64,000 bases of DNA, taken from Ichthyophis bannanicus. Taxonomy: Eukaryota > Chordata > Amphibia > Gymnophiona > Ichthyophiidae. Under the pieces are notes generated by a model. That model ran no database searches. It saw only the letters and a list, made by a program, of their open reading frames with translations, and was not told the origin of the DNA. The stretch spans positions 17,088,305 to 17,152,304 of the forward strand of contig CM066048.1 of the NCBI GenBank assembly GCA_033557465.1. The letters run 5' to 3'. Shown here one piece after another: positions 1 through 12,059 of this stretch. The translations under genes and the position numbers were made by a program. Positions within the stretch are counted from its first letter, which is position 1; each line of letters starts with the position of its first letter.

Positions 1-399
1 GGCTCCATTTAAAAGCCACCCCCGATCCGGCCTCCTAAAGCCAGGGTCTGGCTGTGGGGAATAAACCTGGCTCCCCCTCGGCCCCTCCCATGCCCCAAGG
101 TTGCAAAAAAAAAAAAAAAAGTCCAGGGAGGTTATTCCACCTCAGAGGTGGAAAAACCTCCCCGGCCATTTCACCAGCCCTGGATGTACAGGGTCGACAT
201 TAGAATCAGCCTTGTACATCCAGGGCTGGCGACTGCCCACTCTCTGCCCCCGGGCCACCTCTTCCCCACCCCTGACTAACTTTCCTGTACAACTGGGGGG
301 AAAGTTAGTCGGGTGCTGAAGCCGGCACAAATAATGGGAATGGACATCCTGTTGGGACGTCGCATCCCCGCTATTCATGTCCCAGACTAACTCCCACTC
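1..399. other. Unassigned GC-rich stretch with A-tract and inverted repeats
   Basis: No gene is recognised here. An AATAAA hexamer at 60-65 is followed by a run of 16 A at 105-120, which resembles the end of a retroposed transcript. A 16-bp perfect inverted repeat (CAGCCCTGGATGTACA at 175-190, complement at 213-228) and a 12-bp one (274-285 with 299-310) follow. These could belong to the DIRS copy downstream or to a separate element; I cannot decide. Confidence 0.4.
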
Positions 400-803
400 T
401 GTTTAAGGCCTGGAGGACATATACATCTTTGTTCTATGCCGAGGTCTGGTAGGTCTTTGAGGAGTGGTGTTCCTCTCAGACTTTAAATGCCAGGAGGGCA
501 GATGTAGTCACCATTTTGACTTGCTTACATGCTGGATTGGGGAAAGGTTTGGCTGTGAACTCTCTCAAGGTTCAGGTGATGGCCATTGTGTGCTACCAGG
601 ATAGAGTTCAGGGGTTGTCCCTGCAGCACACCCTGATGTGTCCCAAAGGGGTGAGGCAGATCCATCCATCCATATGTCTAGTTGTTCCACAGTGGAGATT
701 TTCTCTGGTGTCGAGGGCTTTGAAAGGCCCTCCATTTGAGTCTCTCTAGAGAGCCTCTCTCAAGGTTTTGACCCTGAAGCTGATCTTCCTAGTGGCTCTA
801 TTA
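400..803 (+). pseudogene. DIRS copy Z tyrosine recombinase, N-terminal part
   Basis: The conceptual translation aligns with the core-binding part of the recombinase in the better preserved DIRS at 45750-46803: the stretch LHAGLGKGLAVNSLKVQ here matches LQAGFDKGLAHSSLRVQ there. DIRS recombinases integrate the circular DNA intermediate. The reading frame is disrupted by stops and small indels. The match stops abruptly at 'LVALL', just before the first catalytic-arginine box, where a CR1 LINE is inserted. The rest of the gene resumes at 11545 on the other side of the insertion. Confidence 0.75.
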
Positions 804-1368
804 AGAACATAAGAACATAAGATATGCCATACTGGGTCAGACCAAGGTCCATCAAGCCCAGTATTCTGTTTCCAACAGTGGCCAATCTAGGTCATACGTA
901 CCTAGCAGTTTCCCCAAGGGACACAGGTTCCGCAATGCTTGTATTGGTTCAAGCATTGATATCCTGGGTCCCTTCTTAATAATGGTTTATGGACCTTTCC
1001 TCCAGGAACTTGTCCAAACATTTTTTAAACCCAGCTACACTAACAGCCTTTACTACATCCTCCGGTAACAAATTCCAGAGTTTGATTACACGTTGAGTGA
1101 AAAAATATTTTCTTTTATTAGTCTTAAATAGTTTACCCTGTAGCTTCATTGCATGTCCCCTAGTCTTTCTATATTCTGATAAGGTAAACAATCGATCTAC
1201 GTTTACCCGTTCCACTCCGTTCATTAATTTATAGACTTCTATCATATCTCCCCTCAGCCGTCTCTTTTCCAGGTTAAAGAGCCCCAACCTTTTTAGCCTT
1301 TCTTCATAGGAGTATCCTTCCATCCCCTTTACCATTTTGGTGGCTCTTCTCTGAACCTTTTCTAAAAT

Positions 1369-1379
1369 CGCTATATCCT
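1369..1379. repeat. Left target-site duplication of L1-like LINE
   Basis: CGCTATATCCT here is identical to 9090-9100. Without the insertion the CR1 sequence reads straight through, as it does in the CR1 copy near 20926. Confidence 0.9.
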
Positions 1380-1759
1380 CTTTTTTTTTTTTTTTTTTTT
1401 TAACTTTATTTATGGTTCAACACCAAAGAATAGCCAGTACAATAACAAGTAACAAGCCCTCGGCCTGGTGTACTCTTATCCCCGCCGTAGGGCAAACAGA
1501 TGGGTGATCAGCATACATGTCAAACAAGCCTTAGCTTAAATAAAAATGAACCAATTTTGAAATTATTTGTCCATCTCGGCACACCCCAAGAAGGAAACCC
1601 TTCCACCCACCCACCCCCACACCCCCCCAATCCCCCTACCCCCCCACCCCTCCCACCTCACCACAAATAGCAGCCTCATTCTACTCAGAGAGAGTAAGAA
1701 GCACAAGGGGGGTGCCATCACTCCTCCCCTATATCCACCGCCACCCCTCCCCTAGTACT

Positions 1760-4700
1760 CTATGGGCCCACATTGAGTATTTCACTACGACAATGAGGCC
1801 CCAAGCTCTGAATATAGGGCTCCCATACAAGCATAAAGTTAGTCCATTTTTTGACATGACTCTTTGCGTTCCAACGCTCTGCCAACATCAATTGGTGAAA
1901 ACTATTGCGCCATTCCAGGAAAGTCGGCGGGAGCTGCTGGAGCCATCGGTGCAAAATGGGACCTTTCCCCACCAAACATGCTTTACGCACCAACAGCCGC
2001 GGACCCTTCCCACTCGGACAGGACTGGTTCAGCTGGTCCAACACTACCAAGGACCCTGACCAGGGAAAACGCTGCTGAAGCAGACTAGCGATGTAATTAC
2101 TGATATGGCCCCAATAAGGGCGAATACGCCTACAGGTCCACCACATGTGAGCCAAGTTAGCCAAGGGCTCCATACATCTAGGGCAAGATCCGTCTTGAGT
2201 GATATGACTACGCAAGGCCCGCTTAGGCGAGAAATGCACACGAAGCAAGGCTTTATATTGAAGTTATCTCCACCGAGCTCCATCAGCTAATGAGGTGATC
2301 CGCCCCAATGCCCGCTTAAGCGTCCCAACTGGGACTACCGAGCCCATTTCCTTTGCCCATGTCTGCTCCACCCCACTATTGTCTGGCAATGGTCGAGTAC
2401 AATTGAGTCGGGCTTTCAAACCTGCAATGGACGGGGGGGAATCTTCCCCAAGTTCAAAGAAAGCAATAATCTGCGCTGAGCGTTCCTCCGCAAGGTCCGC
2501 CCTAGACAAAGAGGCCACATAATGAGAAAGCTGTAAGTATGTAAAAAGCTGCTGAGGCCGCAATTCAGATTCGGCACGTAATTCCTTAAACGACTTACAA
2601 ACACCAGTCAATTCAACAACATGACCTAAGGTACGTATTCCCTGATCCCGCCAAGACTGAAATCCTGAGGATTCCATGCCCGGCGTGAAATTCACATTAC
2701 TCCATATGGGTAGCCAACTCGAAGTCTGCCAATCGCGCTTCCAATAGGCATTTAATTGTTGCCAAGTACGTTGCGCTGAGGAGATAATCATACTGCGTTT
2801 AATATGGGCAGGCAATTGGGCATTCTCCGCGTGTAGGACTCCCAATAAGGAAAAGGGGGCCACAGCCGCCATTTCTAAGTGTCTAGGTGTATAAACGTCG
2901 GTCTCACCCAGCCAGTCATTCACATGACGCGCCTGGCAGGCCAAGGCATACAACCACAAATCCGGCAAGCCAATACCACCACTCCACCAGGGACCAATCA
3001 TACGGTTCAGCGGGATACGAGCCCTATTCCCCCTCCACAGAAAGTGCTGAATCTCAGTCTCCAAGCGACGCAAATCGCGGCGCCATAACCAAACTGGCAG
3101 AGTCTGCAACCAATACAAAACTAGGGGTAGAATCACCATCTTAACCGCAGCCACTCTCCCCAGCAGAGACAGAGGCAGGGGACTCCATGCTCGCAACTGA
3201 TTCCTTGCGGCCTTCAGAATTTTCTCAAAGTTAACACCATATAAATCACGAGGCAACCGAGTCAAAATGATACCTAGATACACAAATTTCTGGTCTGCCC
3301 ATTTCAACGGGAAGTCCCCAGACCAACTTCCCCGCAGTCGACCTGACACATCGATAGCCTCCGACTTATCCACATTAATACGCAAGCCGGCAAATCTGCC
3401 ATAAATCGCGAATTCCGTCATTAATCTCTCCATAGACTGCTGTGGGGCGAGCAAGTGTACTAGCATATCGTCCGCAAAGGCCGAGATTTTAAACTCATGG
3501 CCCCCCACTTTCACCCCCCGTATCTCCCCATCAGCTTCAATACGACGAATTAAAGGATCCAGAGCCAGGACAAACAGTAAAGGAGACAAAGGGCAGCCCT
3601 GCCGGATCCCCCGAGATAAAGGGAACGAGTCCGACAGGACTCCATTACACCACACCCGGGCCGTAGGCCGCACATAGAGGCTTCATACCATCTCACAGAA
3701 GGAGGCCCCCAACCCATAACGAGGCAACAAAAAGTGAAGGTAGTGCCAACTAACTCTGTCGAATGCTTTTTCAGCGTCAAAGCTCACCAGGAGAGAGGGA
3801 ACGCGGTGCAAATGCACCCACTCCAGAGATGTTATAATTTTACGAAGATTACGTACTGCGTATCGCCCCCGCACAAACCCAACCTGCGAGTCATGCACCA
3901 GGTCACTTAAGACACCCATCAACCGGTTTGCCAAAATTTTGGCCAGCAACTTCATATCGACGTTTAATAAAGAGATCGGTCGGTAAGAAGCTGCTGCCCG
4001 TAGGGGGTCTTTTCCCGGTTTAGGAATCAAAGTGATATATGCCTGGTTATCCCCCCCAGCGCATACCCTCTTGCTCTGCACGTCTCTGATAGGTCTCCAT
4101 CAGAAGAGGGCCCACCTCCGCCAGGAGTATCTTATAAAATTCAGCCCCATAACCATCCGGTCCTGGAGCTTTACAACAACTTGCAGTAGATATCACCTGC
4201 TGCACCTCCTGTAAAGTTATGGGTTGTCCTAGCATGGCCCGCTGATCCTCCGTCACCTGTGGCAAAGCTAGGTTTTGAAAATATTGTTCCATACAGACGG
4301 GGGCATGGTCTTCCGCGGTATAGAGATTTTGAAAAAATCCTTTAAATATCGCACTAATCGCTGCCTTGCTACTATGCAGCTTCCCCTGATCATCTCGAAG
4401 AGCTGCCACCAACCGTGAGCCCCTCTGACCTCTCAGGCACCTCCCCAGTAATCTACCAGGCTTGTCTCCAAAACAGTATAACTTGTACTTATAGTACAGT
4501 GCCGATTTCTTAGCCCGTTGATGGAGCAGCTCATTCAATGCTACCTGAAGTTCCCACAGTCTCTGTCGGTTTTGGGACGTAGGGGCCGGCCCATTAAGAC
4601 GTCGCGCACAAGCCACCCGCTGCTCAAGCCGAACAATTTGCTCTGCCAGCATCTTGCGCTTCCGTGCTACGTAGCCAATTATATCTCTCCGTAAGATCAC

Positions 4701-5565
4701 CTTAGCAGTTTCCCACATCAATTCTGGATCGTCTTTATGTCCCTGGTGATTCATCTCAAACTCCCTCCAACGTTGCGCTAAAAATTGTCGAAAGGGCACG
4801 TCTCGATACATTCCCAGGGGAAACCGCCATATATGCGTCGATCCCTGTCCCCCACCACACGACCAGTCTATCCAAACCATGGCATGGTCAGAGACCTCCA
4901 ACGGGCCTATCTGTGCATCTTCAATGCCCGCAAAATGATTTGCCGATATTAAGAGGTAATCCAAACGGGCACTAGTGTTATGTGCCCGTGAAACATGAGT
5001 AAAATCCTTTTCAGTTGGGTGCAACAAGCGCCAGGGATTGACCACGCCTAACCTATTCCGCCACCCTTGCAACGTCCGAGATAGACTCTGTCTCTCGCGA
5101 GTTCCCATATCTTTTGAAGTGTCGAGACGTACCTCAAACACTCCATTAAAGTCTCCACCAACCACCAGTGGCACGTCCGGCAATTGTTCTACCTGTGCTG
5201 CAATCCGATTAAAAAAGCCCGGATCCGGCTTGTTAGGCCCATAGAGATCGCCCAGAATAACCTCCCGGTCCTCCAACATACCATGCAACAACAAAAATCG
5301 TCCTTGCGGGTCCGATACCTGATGTAGCAGCGTAAACCGGATTTTCTTGTGCATCAAAATAGCAACTCCACCCTTTTTTTCCAACTGCCGGGGCTCCCCA
5401 GACCTGGCCCACCCAGTCACAAGCCAGCTTAGCATGTTCCTCCGCCGATTGATGAGTTTCCTGCAATAGCGCAATGTCACACCGCTGTCTGGCTAACGCT
5501 TTAAGCACTTTATATCTCTTAATGGGATTACCCAGGCCACAGACATTCCATGTAATAATCTTCAC
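1760..5565 (-). pseudogene. L1-like ORF2 (endonuclease, reverse transcriptase, Cys-rich C-terminus)
   Basis: The product spans about 1,270 codons. The apurinic-type endonuclease begins at 5565 with MKIITWNVCGLGNPIKR and includes LLQETH, GGDFNGV and SDHAMVWIDW. The reverse transcriptase has YRPISLLN, FDAEKAFDRV, RGIRQGCPLSPLLF and the catalytic FADD (about 4030-3450). A C-terminal CPRC...H...C cluster, typical of L1, lies near 2180-2120. Two frameshifts fall near homopolymers (a T-run near 5375 and a C-run near 4053). Two in-frame stops lie near 3680 and 2261. It is therefore inactive but lightly damaged. Confidence 0.88.
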
Positions 5566-6575
5566 CGCAATAGCATTATCTCTTGACCAGTCTGCCTGTG
5601 TAAATTACTATGTACAAGAGAAAACCCCCCCAGCCTAGGGTCTCCCCCTCCATTCCTCCTGGCACCCCAATCAAGGGCCGCACAAACATTAAGGATGATC
5701 ACTCCCTCTGGAATCCTAAACTCTATTCCCCCAACCCCCCCCCCCTGCCCCTGCCCTCCCCTTCTTTCCCCAACCCCTTCCACCATCCGACCTTACCCTA
5801 CTGCAGCCCTCCCTTCTATCCCCCCCACACCTCTAGTCAGAGCTCTCTCCCCTCCCCTATCCCAAGAGAACTAACTGAGATCCCCCTGAGCTCACTCCAC
5901 TCCCCCCAACCTCCCCAATACATTGTGACCCAATGAGAAAGGGATGGAAAAACATTCTTCCCTTCCCCCCCCATCAAAGTAACAGCCCTTCTCCAGTCAA
6001 CCCTAGCTAAGCTCACCCACTCAAACAGACCCCTACCCACAACACACATTGAGTCAACCCCTTCCACCCACCATAACTCCCACCCAGCAATTACAACAGT
6101 CAGCCTCATAACAACGATTGCACACAGGTAAAAGAAAGAGAAAAAAAAATCACAACGTTAAGAGCAGTCAAAAACAGATAGGAAGGAGCCATCGAGACCG
6201 AAGTCACGATAACTGTTCCAGCAAGTATGACAGCATGCATCGCGTCTCGGCGTCGCGTGCAGTCTACAGCCGTAGACCAGGGGCCTCTCAGACAGACCTC
6301 ACCTGAAGAGCGGCAAGGCCAAGCTCTCCCAACTACCCTAAATGGCTTCCGGGGATCTCCCTCACCCTTCTCCCCCCAGCCAGGTAAATTATACGGCCTT
6401 CCCGGCCCCAATCTCCGGTCAGATTGCCCCCAGATAACAGGACGGGGCAGTCCAATTTTGAAAGTCCATTGTTGCCTTAAGTCCTTCGTATGACTGGATC
6501 CAGCGCTCTCTCCGCTTATCACGTAGATGGCTGCACCACTCCCGCCTGGCTTGCGACTTGATCCACGTAGGGCCC

Positions 6576-6583
6576 AGCTGCAG
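6576..6583. repeat. Left TSD of short-TIR element copy 1
   Basis: AGCTGCAG here matches 8133-8140. The exact length (6-8 bp) is ambiguous because the element end CTTGT overlaps similar bases. Confidence 0.65.
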
Positions 6584-8132
6584 CTTGTGATAAGCAAGCT
6601 TATAGCTCAGGAAGGAGCTATAGAAAAGGTGAAGTGACTCTGAACAAGCAACCTGTCAGTTCTGGTAGAAATAAGAAAACAGAATTTTGCCATAAAAGAC
6701 TACCAGTCCCAGAATGCACCAGGTTTCCAACAGCCATTAGAGGAGCTGAAGTGGGGAAACGTGTGTTCAATCAGGAGGGCTATGAGGTAATCCCTAAGCA
6801 CTCATCTCAAAGGGCAGGGCCTGATTCAGCACAGCTGCGCTGTGTTAGGGAGGAGCACTCATCTAGGCAGAATAAAGGTAGAGTTTATTCTACAGAGAAT
6901 TATCCTCATTATCCTGAGAATCAGCTTGAGCTTGATCATCAGTTTCATCTGAAGGATCATCAGAAGCAGAAGCCAAACCGGACGGACAGAGAAGGAAAGA
7001 AACCCTTTGGAAGAAGGAAGAGAAAAGCCTTTGAGAGGTCTAGAAGAGCCCAGAGCAGTACGTATACTGGGAGGCATTTCAAGGGCCAGCATACACCATT
7101 GGACTGGGGAAAGCCAGAGGAATGGTGCTGCAGAGCTAGGAAACTCCAGACGCTACCTGTGAGGGAGACGGCTGCACGTGGAAGGGACCCTAAGACCTGT
7201 GCCAGAAGGTATGTGAAGAGAGATCCAGTGTCCAGGGATCTGGATTGGAAGGCTGGACTACATACTGGCCAGGCTATATAGAGAGGAACTCTAACAGCAA
7301 TGGAAGCTCAGGTATGAACACTGATCTATGCCCTAGCTATAACCTTGAAAGACAGCAGGGAAACAAGTATTCTCCTGAAAGTGCTCCATTGAGAGATTCA
7401 TCTGTGCCAATCCATGATATTGAACCCATGCTTGTTGAAGAAGGGGGAATGATTGCAGATGAAGAATGTGTTTATATGGACTGCTCTCTGTCCAAACTCC
7501 TTTGGTGATTTTCTGTTATAAAGTACAGCAACCATCACAAAGAAATACAAACTTGTTCTTTAATCTACTCAGAAAAGCTCCTGAAGCAGGATTTGACCCA
7601 CAGTAGAAAGCAAGCCAGCTAAGGGGTTTCAGCTGGATAACTGCTAGCAATTGAGCCTTACCTAATTGCTTGTGAGCTAGGAGAGAATCACTTCTGAATC
7701 TATGTGGGAAGTTATCAGAAGTTAACCTGAAAAGAACAGTTTTTTTCTTTCTTTGTGGCTTTTCGTTTGTTGTTTGATATATGCTAAGAAAACATTAGCT
7801 AATGCCTACAGAAAAGACCAGTTTGTACCAACCAGGTCTTATTTCTTTTTGCTTTGCTTGCCTGACAAGTTTAAATGTTTCCTTATTTTGTTTTTTCCAA
7901 GTTTAACACTGAAAGCAAGTAACCTGATTTATGTGCTACCAAGCATATCTGTGTTGGGAGAAATAACCACATAAATAAATATCTTATTGGCTTTACCCAA
8001 AAGCACAACTAATTATTGTGAGCAGCTGTGTCTGGTGTGAATGAACTGCATTGCCCACAATCCCTTGCAAATCATATAGATATATGCACTTGCCAAGACT
8101 ATGAAGATTCTCACCCAAGCAGCCGTCTGACA
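6584..8132 (+). mobile_element. Short-TIR element, copy 1 (unclassified)
   Basis: This 1.55-kb unit recurs in inverted orientation at 41113-42686, where it interrupts a DIRS gag gene. Both copies end in short inverted CTTGT(G/C)A termini and have 7-8-bp flanking repeats, which suggests a DNA transposon (hAT-like duplication length) with no recognisable transposase. It contains ACTACCAGTCCCAGAATGCA (near 6701) and, near the other end, CCCACAATCCCTTGCA (near 8055). Both resemble ZNF143/STAF-type sites. A long open frame is described separately. A long solo LTR is a weaker alternative. Confidence 0.65.
6634..7508 (+). pseudogene. Unrecognised ORF of short-TIR element, copy 1
   Basis: Two overlapping open segments (6634-7281 and 7245-7508) correspond to the continuous 350-codon frame in the other copy (42794-41742, minus). 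The two differ by a 13-bp indel near 7255, which splits the frame here. The product is basic and contains GKKPFGRRKRKAFERS, which resembles a nuclear-localisation segment, and ends in EECVYMDCSLSKLLW. I recognise no domain. It may be a real element protein or a chance open frame in non-coding sequence. Confidence 0.35.
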
Positions 8133-8930
8133 AGCTGCAGAGTCAAATACTCGATGCGCGCCATTATAAATAAGGTGTAATTTGGCAGGGTATTGCACTG
8201 AAAAGCGTATTTTTGCCTGAATTAGATTTTCACATAGCAGGGCATAATCCCGTCACTGACGGCTCAAAACAGCTGAGTAATCCTGCGCTACACGAATATG
8301 CACATTGTCATATGTAAAGTCACCCTTCTGGCGGGCCGCCCGAAGGATCTGATCCTTCAGTGGGTATCTCAAAAATTTAACAAGCACGATCCGGGGCCTG
8401 TGATCTCGCGTTTGAGTATTCCCCACACGATGGGCCCTCTCAATACAGATGGACTCTCCCGCCACTTTGCCGTCCAGCAAGTGATGCGGCAGTGCTTCCA
8501 GATATTTTTGGAGGTCTTTATCGGTCACAGCTTCCGGTATTCCCATAATCCGTAAATTATTCCGGCGGGAGCGATTTTCTAGGTCGTCAAGTTTGGCAGC
8601 TTGCAATTCAACTTGCGATTTGAGGCCAGCCACCTCCTGCACCAGGGCCTCCACGCTCCCTTCGGCCTTCCCAAGTCGATCCTCGGCCTCCCGCAGACGA
8701 CTGCCCAGGGAGTCGACTGAAGTCTGCAACCCGTCCATTTTTTCATGCAACGCCGCAAACTGCGACGATAGTGCGGTCGCTAATGCTGCAGACACTTCGT
8801 CGAGAAATGCTGGTGATTTTGGTGATGCCGGCGCCCCCGTCAAGTCCGTCGTCTTACTTGTGCCCGCCATGCGCTCCTTGTCCCGTCGAGCTGCTTTTAC
8901 AGCTGTGGCCATGCCGATCTCCGTCCGCAC

Positions 8931-9089
8931 TGGCTCCTGAAATAGCGCTGGAGCTTAGCCACCCAAATATTCGGGAGAGTAGCTGGGCTTCACGGGTTTT
9001 AAACGGTCCAATTTTGCCGGCTTGAGTTAGGGGAAGCGGAGCGCTCTCAGAACGCGACCACTACCTTGGCCGCATCACGTGATCTCATC
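8931..9089 (-). other. 5' UTR of L1-like LINE
   Basis: This stretch lies between the ORF1 start and the right target duplication at 9090-9100. It is the 5' untranslated leader, where an internal promoter is expected in L1. No specific site was recognised. Confidence 0.5.
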
Positions 9090-9100
9090 CGCTATATCCT
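9090..9100. repeat. Right target-site duplication of L1-like LINE
   Basis: CGCTATATCCT is identical to 1369-1379. CR1 sequence resumes immediately with TTTTTAAGATACGG. Confidence 0.9.
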
Positions 9101-11544
9101 TTTTAAGATACGGTGACCAGAATTGCACACAATATTCAAGGTGAGGTCTCAACATGGAACGATATAGAGGCATTATAATATCTTTTGTTTTATTTTCCAT
9201 TCCTTTCCTTATCATACCTAGCATTCTATTTGCTCTCTTGGCCGCTGCTGCACACTGGGCCGAGGGTTTTAACATGGTATCCACAATGACGCCTAAATCT
9301 TTTTCCTGGGTGGTGGTTCCTAATGTGGAACCTTGCATCGTGTAACCATAGTTTGGGTTGTTTTTCCCTAGGTGCATAACCTTGCACTTGTCCACATTAA
9401 ATTTCATCTGCCATTTTGATGCCCAGTCTTCCAATTTATCAAGATCCTCTTGCAATTTTCCACAATCCTCTTGGGTTTTAACAACTTTAAATAGTTTTGT
9501 GTCATCTGCAAATTTGATAACCTCACTCGTTATTCCACTTTCCAGGTCATTTATGAATATGTCAAAAAGCAGCGGACCCAGCACAGATCCCTGGGGTACA
9601 CCACTATTCACCTTTCTCCATTGGGAAAATTGGCCATTTAGCCCTACCCTCTGCTTTCTATCTTTTAACCAGTTCCTGATCCACAATAGTACACTGCCTC
9701 CTATCCCATGATTCTTTAGTTTTGCCAAAAGTCTCTGATGAAGGACCTTGTCAAAGGCTTTCTGAAAGTCCAGATACACAATATCAACCGACTCACCTTT
9801 GTCCACCTGATTAGTCACTCCTTCAAAAAAACATAACAGATTAGTAAGACAAGATCTTCCTTGTCTAAAGCCATGTTGGCTGTCTCCCATTAGGTCATGA
9901 CTATCTACATGCTGAGTAATTTTATTCTTTATGATGGTTTCTACCATTTTTCCCGGTACTGATGTCAGGCTCACTGGTCTGTAGTTTCCCGGATTACCCC
10001 TAGAACCCTTTTTAAAAATTGGTGTTACATTGGCAATCCTCCAGTCTTCAGGTATTAGAGATGATTTTAATGATAGTTCACAGATTACTAATAGCAGGTC
10101 TGCAATCTCGTATTTCTGTTCTTTCAACACCCTTGGATGTATACCATCCGGCCCAGGTGATTTGCTACTCTTCAGTTTATCTAACAGTTGTAATACATCT
10201 TCCCGATGTATTGATATTTCCTTCAATTCTTCCACACCTTTAAATACCACTTCAGTCATGGGTAACATCCCTACATCTTCCTCAGTAAAGACTGAAGCAA
10301 AGAATTCATTCAATCTCTCCGCTATCGCCTTGTCGCCTCTTAGTGCTCCTTTAACCCCTTTATCATCTAATGGACCAACTGACTCTCTCACAGGTTTTTT
10401 GCTACGAATGTACTTGAAAAGGTCTTTACTTCGCGTTTTTGCTTCCGCAGCAAGCTTCTTCTCAAATTCTCCCTTTGCCTGCCTTATCAATGCCTTGCAT
10501 TTGACTTGCCAGTGCTTGTGCTGTTTCAAGGTTTCGTCGTTTGGCTCTTTTTTCCATTTCCTGAAAGATGCTTTTTTGGCAACAACAGCCTCTCTGACCT
10601 CACCTTTAAACCATGCTGGCAGTTTTTTGGACTTCCTTCCACTTTTCTTAAAGCGTGGAAGACAGCTGGTCTGGGCTTCCAAGATAGTATTTTTCAACAA
10701 CAGCCAAGCCTGATGTACGTCTTTAACCTTTGCAACTGCTCCTTTTAGTTTTTTCTTAACTGTTTTCCTCATTTTATCATAGTTTCCCTTTCGAAAGTTA
10801 AAAGGTAGTACTGTGGATTTCCTTACTATCCCTCCTCCACTAATTAAATCAAAGGCGATCATGCTATGATCACTATTGCCAAGTGGCCCCAACAACCTTA
10901 TCTCTTGCACTAGATCTGGTGTTCCACTAAGGACTAGGTCTAATATGGCTGCCCCTCTGGTCGGTTCATGAACCAGCTGCTCCAAGAAGCAGTCATTTAT
11001 TTCATCTAGGAACTTTATCTCCCTAGCATGTCCTGACGTGACACTGACCCAGTCGATACCGGGGTAGTTGAAATAACCCATTATTATTACTGCACTGTAC
11101 CTTTTGTTAGCTTCCTTGATTTCTTTGAGCATTTCATCATCCATTTGGTCATTCTGGCAAGGCGCTCAATAGTACACCCCCACTGCCATTGCCTTCCCCC
11201 TTTTACATGGAATTTCAATCCATATAGATTCTACAGCAGATTTTGTTTCCTGCAAAACTTTAATCCTTTCTGACTCAATGCCCTCTCTAACATAGAGAGC
11301 AACCCCTCCACCAATTTGATCTGCTCTGTCATTACGATATAGTTTGTACCCAGGTATCACAGTGTCCCACTGGTTGTCCTCCTTCCACCATGTCTCTGAT
11401 ATTCCAATCATATCTAACCTTTCATTTAGTGCTATATATTCTAACTCTCCCATCTTATTTTTTAGACTTCTAGCATTTGCATACAAGCATTTTAGAGAAT
11501 GTATTTTACTCATATTAATTTGGCTAGGTATTTTACTCATATTA

Positions 11545-12050
11545 TCTGCTAGGTGGGTGTCAGAACTACAGACCCTGCCCTGTAGGAAACCTTTTCTGAT
11601 CATCTCAACAATGGCTGTCTCCTTGAGGATGGTGCTATCCTTTTTCCCAAAAGTAATGTTTCCCTTTCATCAGTTGATGGTCCTGCCCTCTTTGGAGGAC
11701 GATCTATGGCAAGACACCTTGCTATATGTTTTGGACATGAAGAGGGCATTGGTGAAGTATCGGAAGTTTACCAATTGCTTCTGCTGGCTGGATCATCTTT
11801 TTTTCCTGTTCAGGAAAAAACAGGCAGTGGCCAAGTTCTTAATTGCCGATTGGATTAAAGAGGCTATTAGTTCAGCCTACCTCTTTTGTATGGGAAAACA
11901 AGTGCCAGAAGGGATCAGAGCCCACTTCACCATGGCACAAGTCCCCTTGTGTGCTGAGTTTGTTTGATGTCTCTGGAACATCTGAACGCCCTTGTGAAGC
12001 ACTAAATATTGCAGGTGGGAGCAGGTGCCGATGGAGCCTTTGACAGTGCA
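11545..12050 (+). pseudogene. DIRS copy Z tyrosine recombinase, C-terminal part
   Basis: The translation continues the gene split at 803: SARWVSELQ matches SARRISELQ of intact DIRS recombinases, followed by FPKVMFPFHQL and IADWIKEAISSAYLF. The second catalytic motif, HSTRAQ in the copy at 46600, is HFTMAQ here, so the catalytic arginine is lost. The tyrosine region is degenerate after 11967. The gene is dead. Confidence 0.78.
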
Positions 12051-12059
12051 GTGTCATCT

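Larger units (their letters stand above)
6513..8930 (-). pseudogene. L1-like ORF1, interrupted by 1.55-kb element
   Basis: The 225-residue N-terminal part (8930-8253) has a long coiled-coil-like region (LREAEDRLGKAEGSVEALVQ) followed by the RRM entry motif NRSRRNNLRIMGIPE. This is the order seen in the L1 ORF1 RNA-binding chaperone. An in-frame TGA at about 8250 is followed, in the same frame, by the C-terminal-domain motif VQYPAKLHLIYNGAHRVF up to 8141. The frame is then cut by the inserted element and can resume after 6575. The exact C-terminus is unclear. Confidence 0.8.
1380..9089 (-). mobile_element. L1-like LINE, full-length structure, 11-bp TSD
   Basis: The element lies on the minus strand. 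It has a poly-A tail (T-run at 1381-1401), a 3' region with a purine-rich tract (1600-1760 as read on minus), ORF2 (5565-1760), a second purine-rich stretch (5690-6060) and ORF1 (from 8930). A perfect 11-bp duplication flanks it, as expected of target-primed reverse transcription. A separate 1.55-kb element lies inside its ORF1. Family features fit the L1/Tx1 group. Subfamily assignment would need a library search. Confidence 0.9.
976..11520 (-). pseudogene. CR1 ORF2 (endonuclease/reverse transcriptase), split
   Basis: The endonuclease domain comes first (about 11500-10830), with the YANARSLKNK start, SETWW and SDHSMIAFDL motifs. The reverse transcriptase follows (about 10250-9400), with [23 protein letters not shown] and the catalytic FADD. 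The C-terminal domain ends at 976 in EERSINHY. The frame is open for roughly 900 codons except for one in-frame TGA at about 11166. That could be CpG decay of an arginine codon. The L1-like insertion then cuts the gene after SPYLKKDIA (about 9101), and the frame resumes at 1335. CR1 ORF2 nicks the target and reverse transcribes its own RNA. No ORF1 is seen upstream. Confidence 0.85.
804..11539 (-). mobile_element. CR1-type LINE, interrupted by an L1-like LINE
   Basis: The right-hand part (9101-11539) carries endonuclease and reverse transcriptase, and the left-hand part (804-1379) carries the C-terminus and 3' end. The 3' terminus at 804 shows the short repeated AAGAACATAAG motif typical of CR1 tails. 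TATTA occurs on both sides (799-803 and 11540-11544) and is a plausible target duplication, because joining the flanks restores the DIRS recombinase frame. An L1-like element occupies 1380-9089. The second copy at 20368-21600 is collinear without that insert, which confirms the nesting. Confidence 0.85.

Noticed and set aside
1567..2059. Proline-rich plus-strand open frames
   Set aside because: They lie antisense to the L1-like 3' UTR and ORF2; composition reflects the purine-rich tract on the other strand.
8593..9025. Plus-strand frames opposite L1 ORF1
   Set aside because: They are shadows of the coiled-coil-encoding ORF1 on the minus strand.
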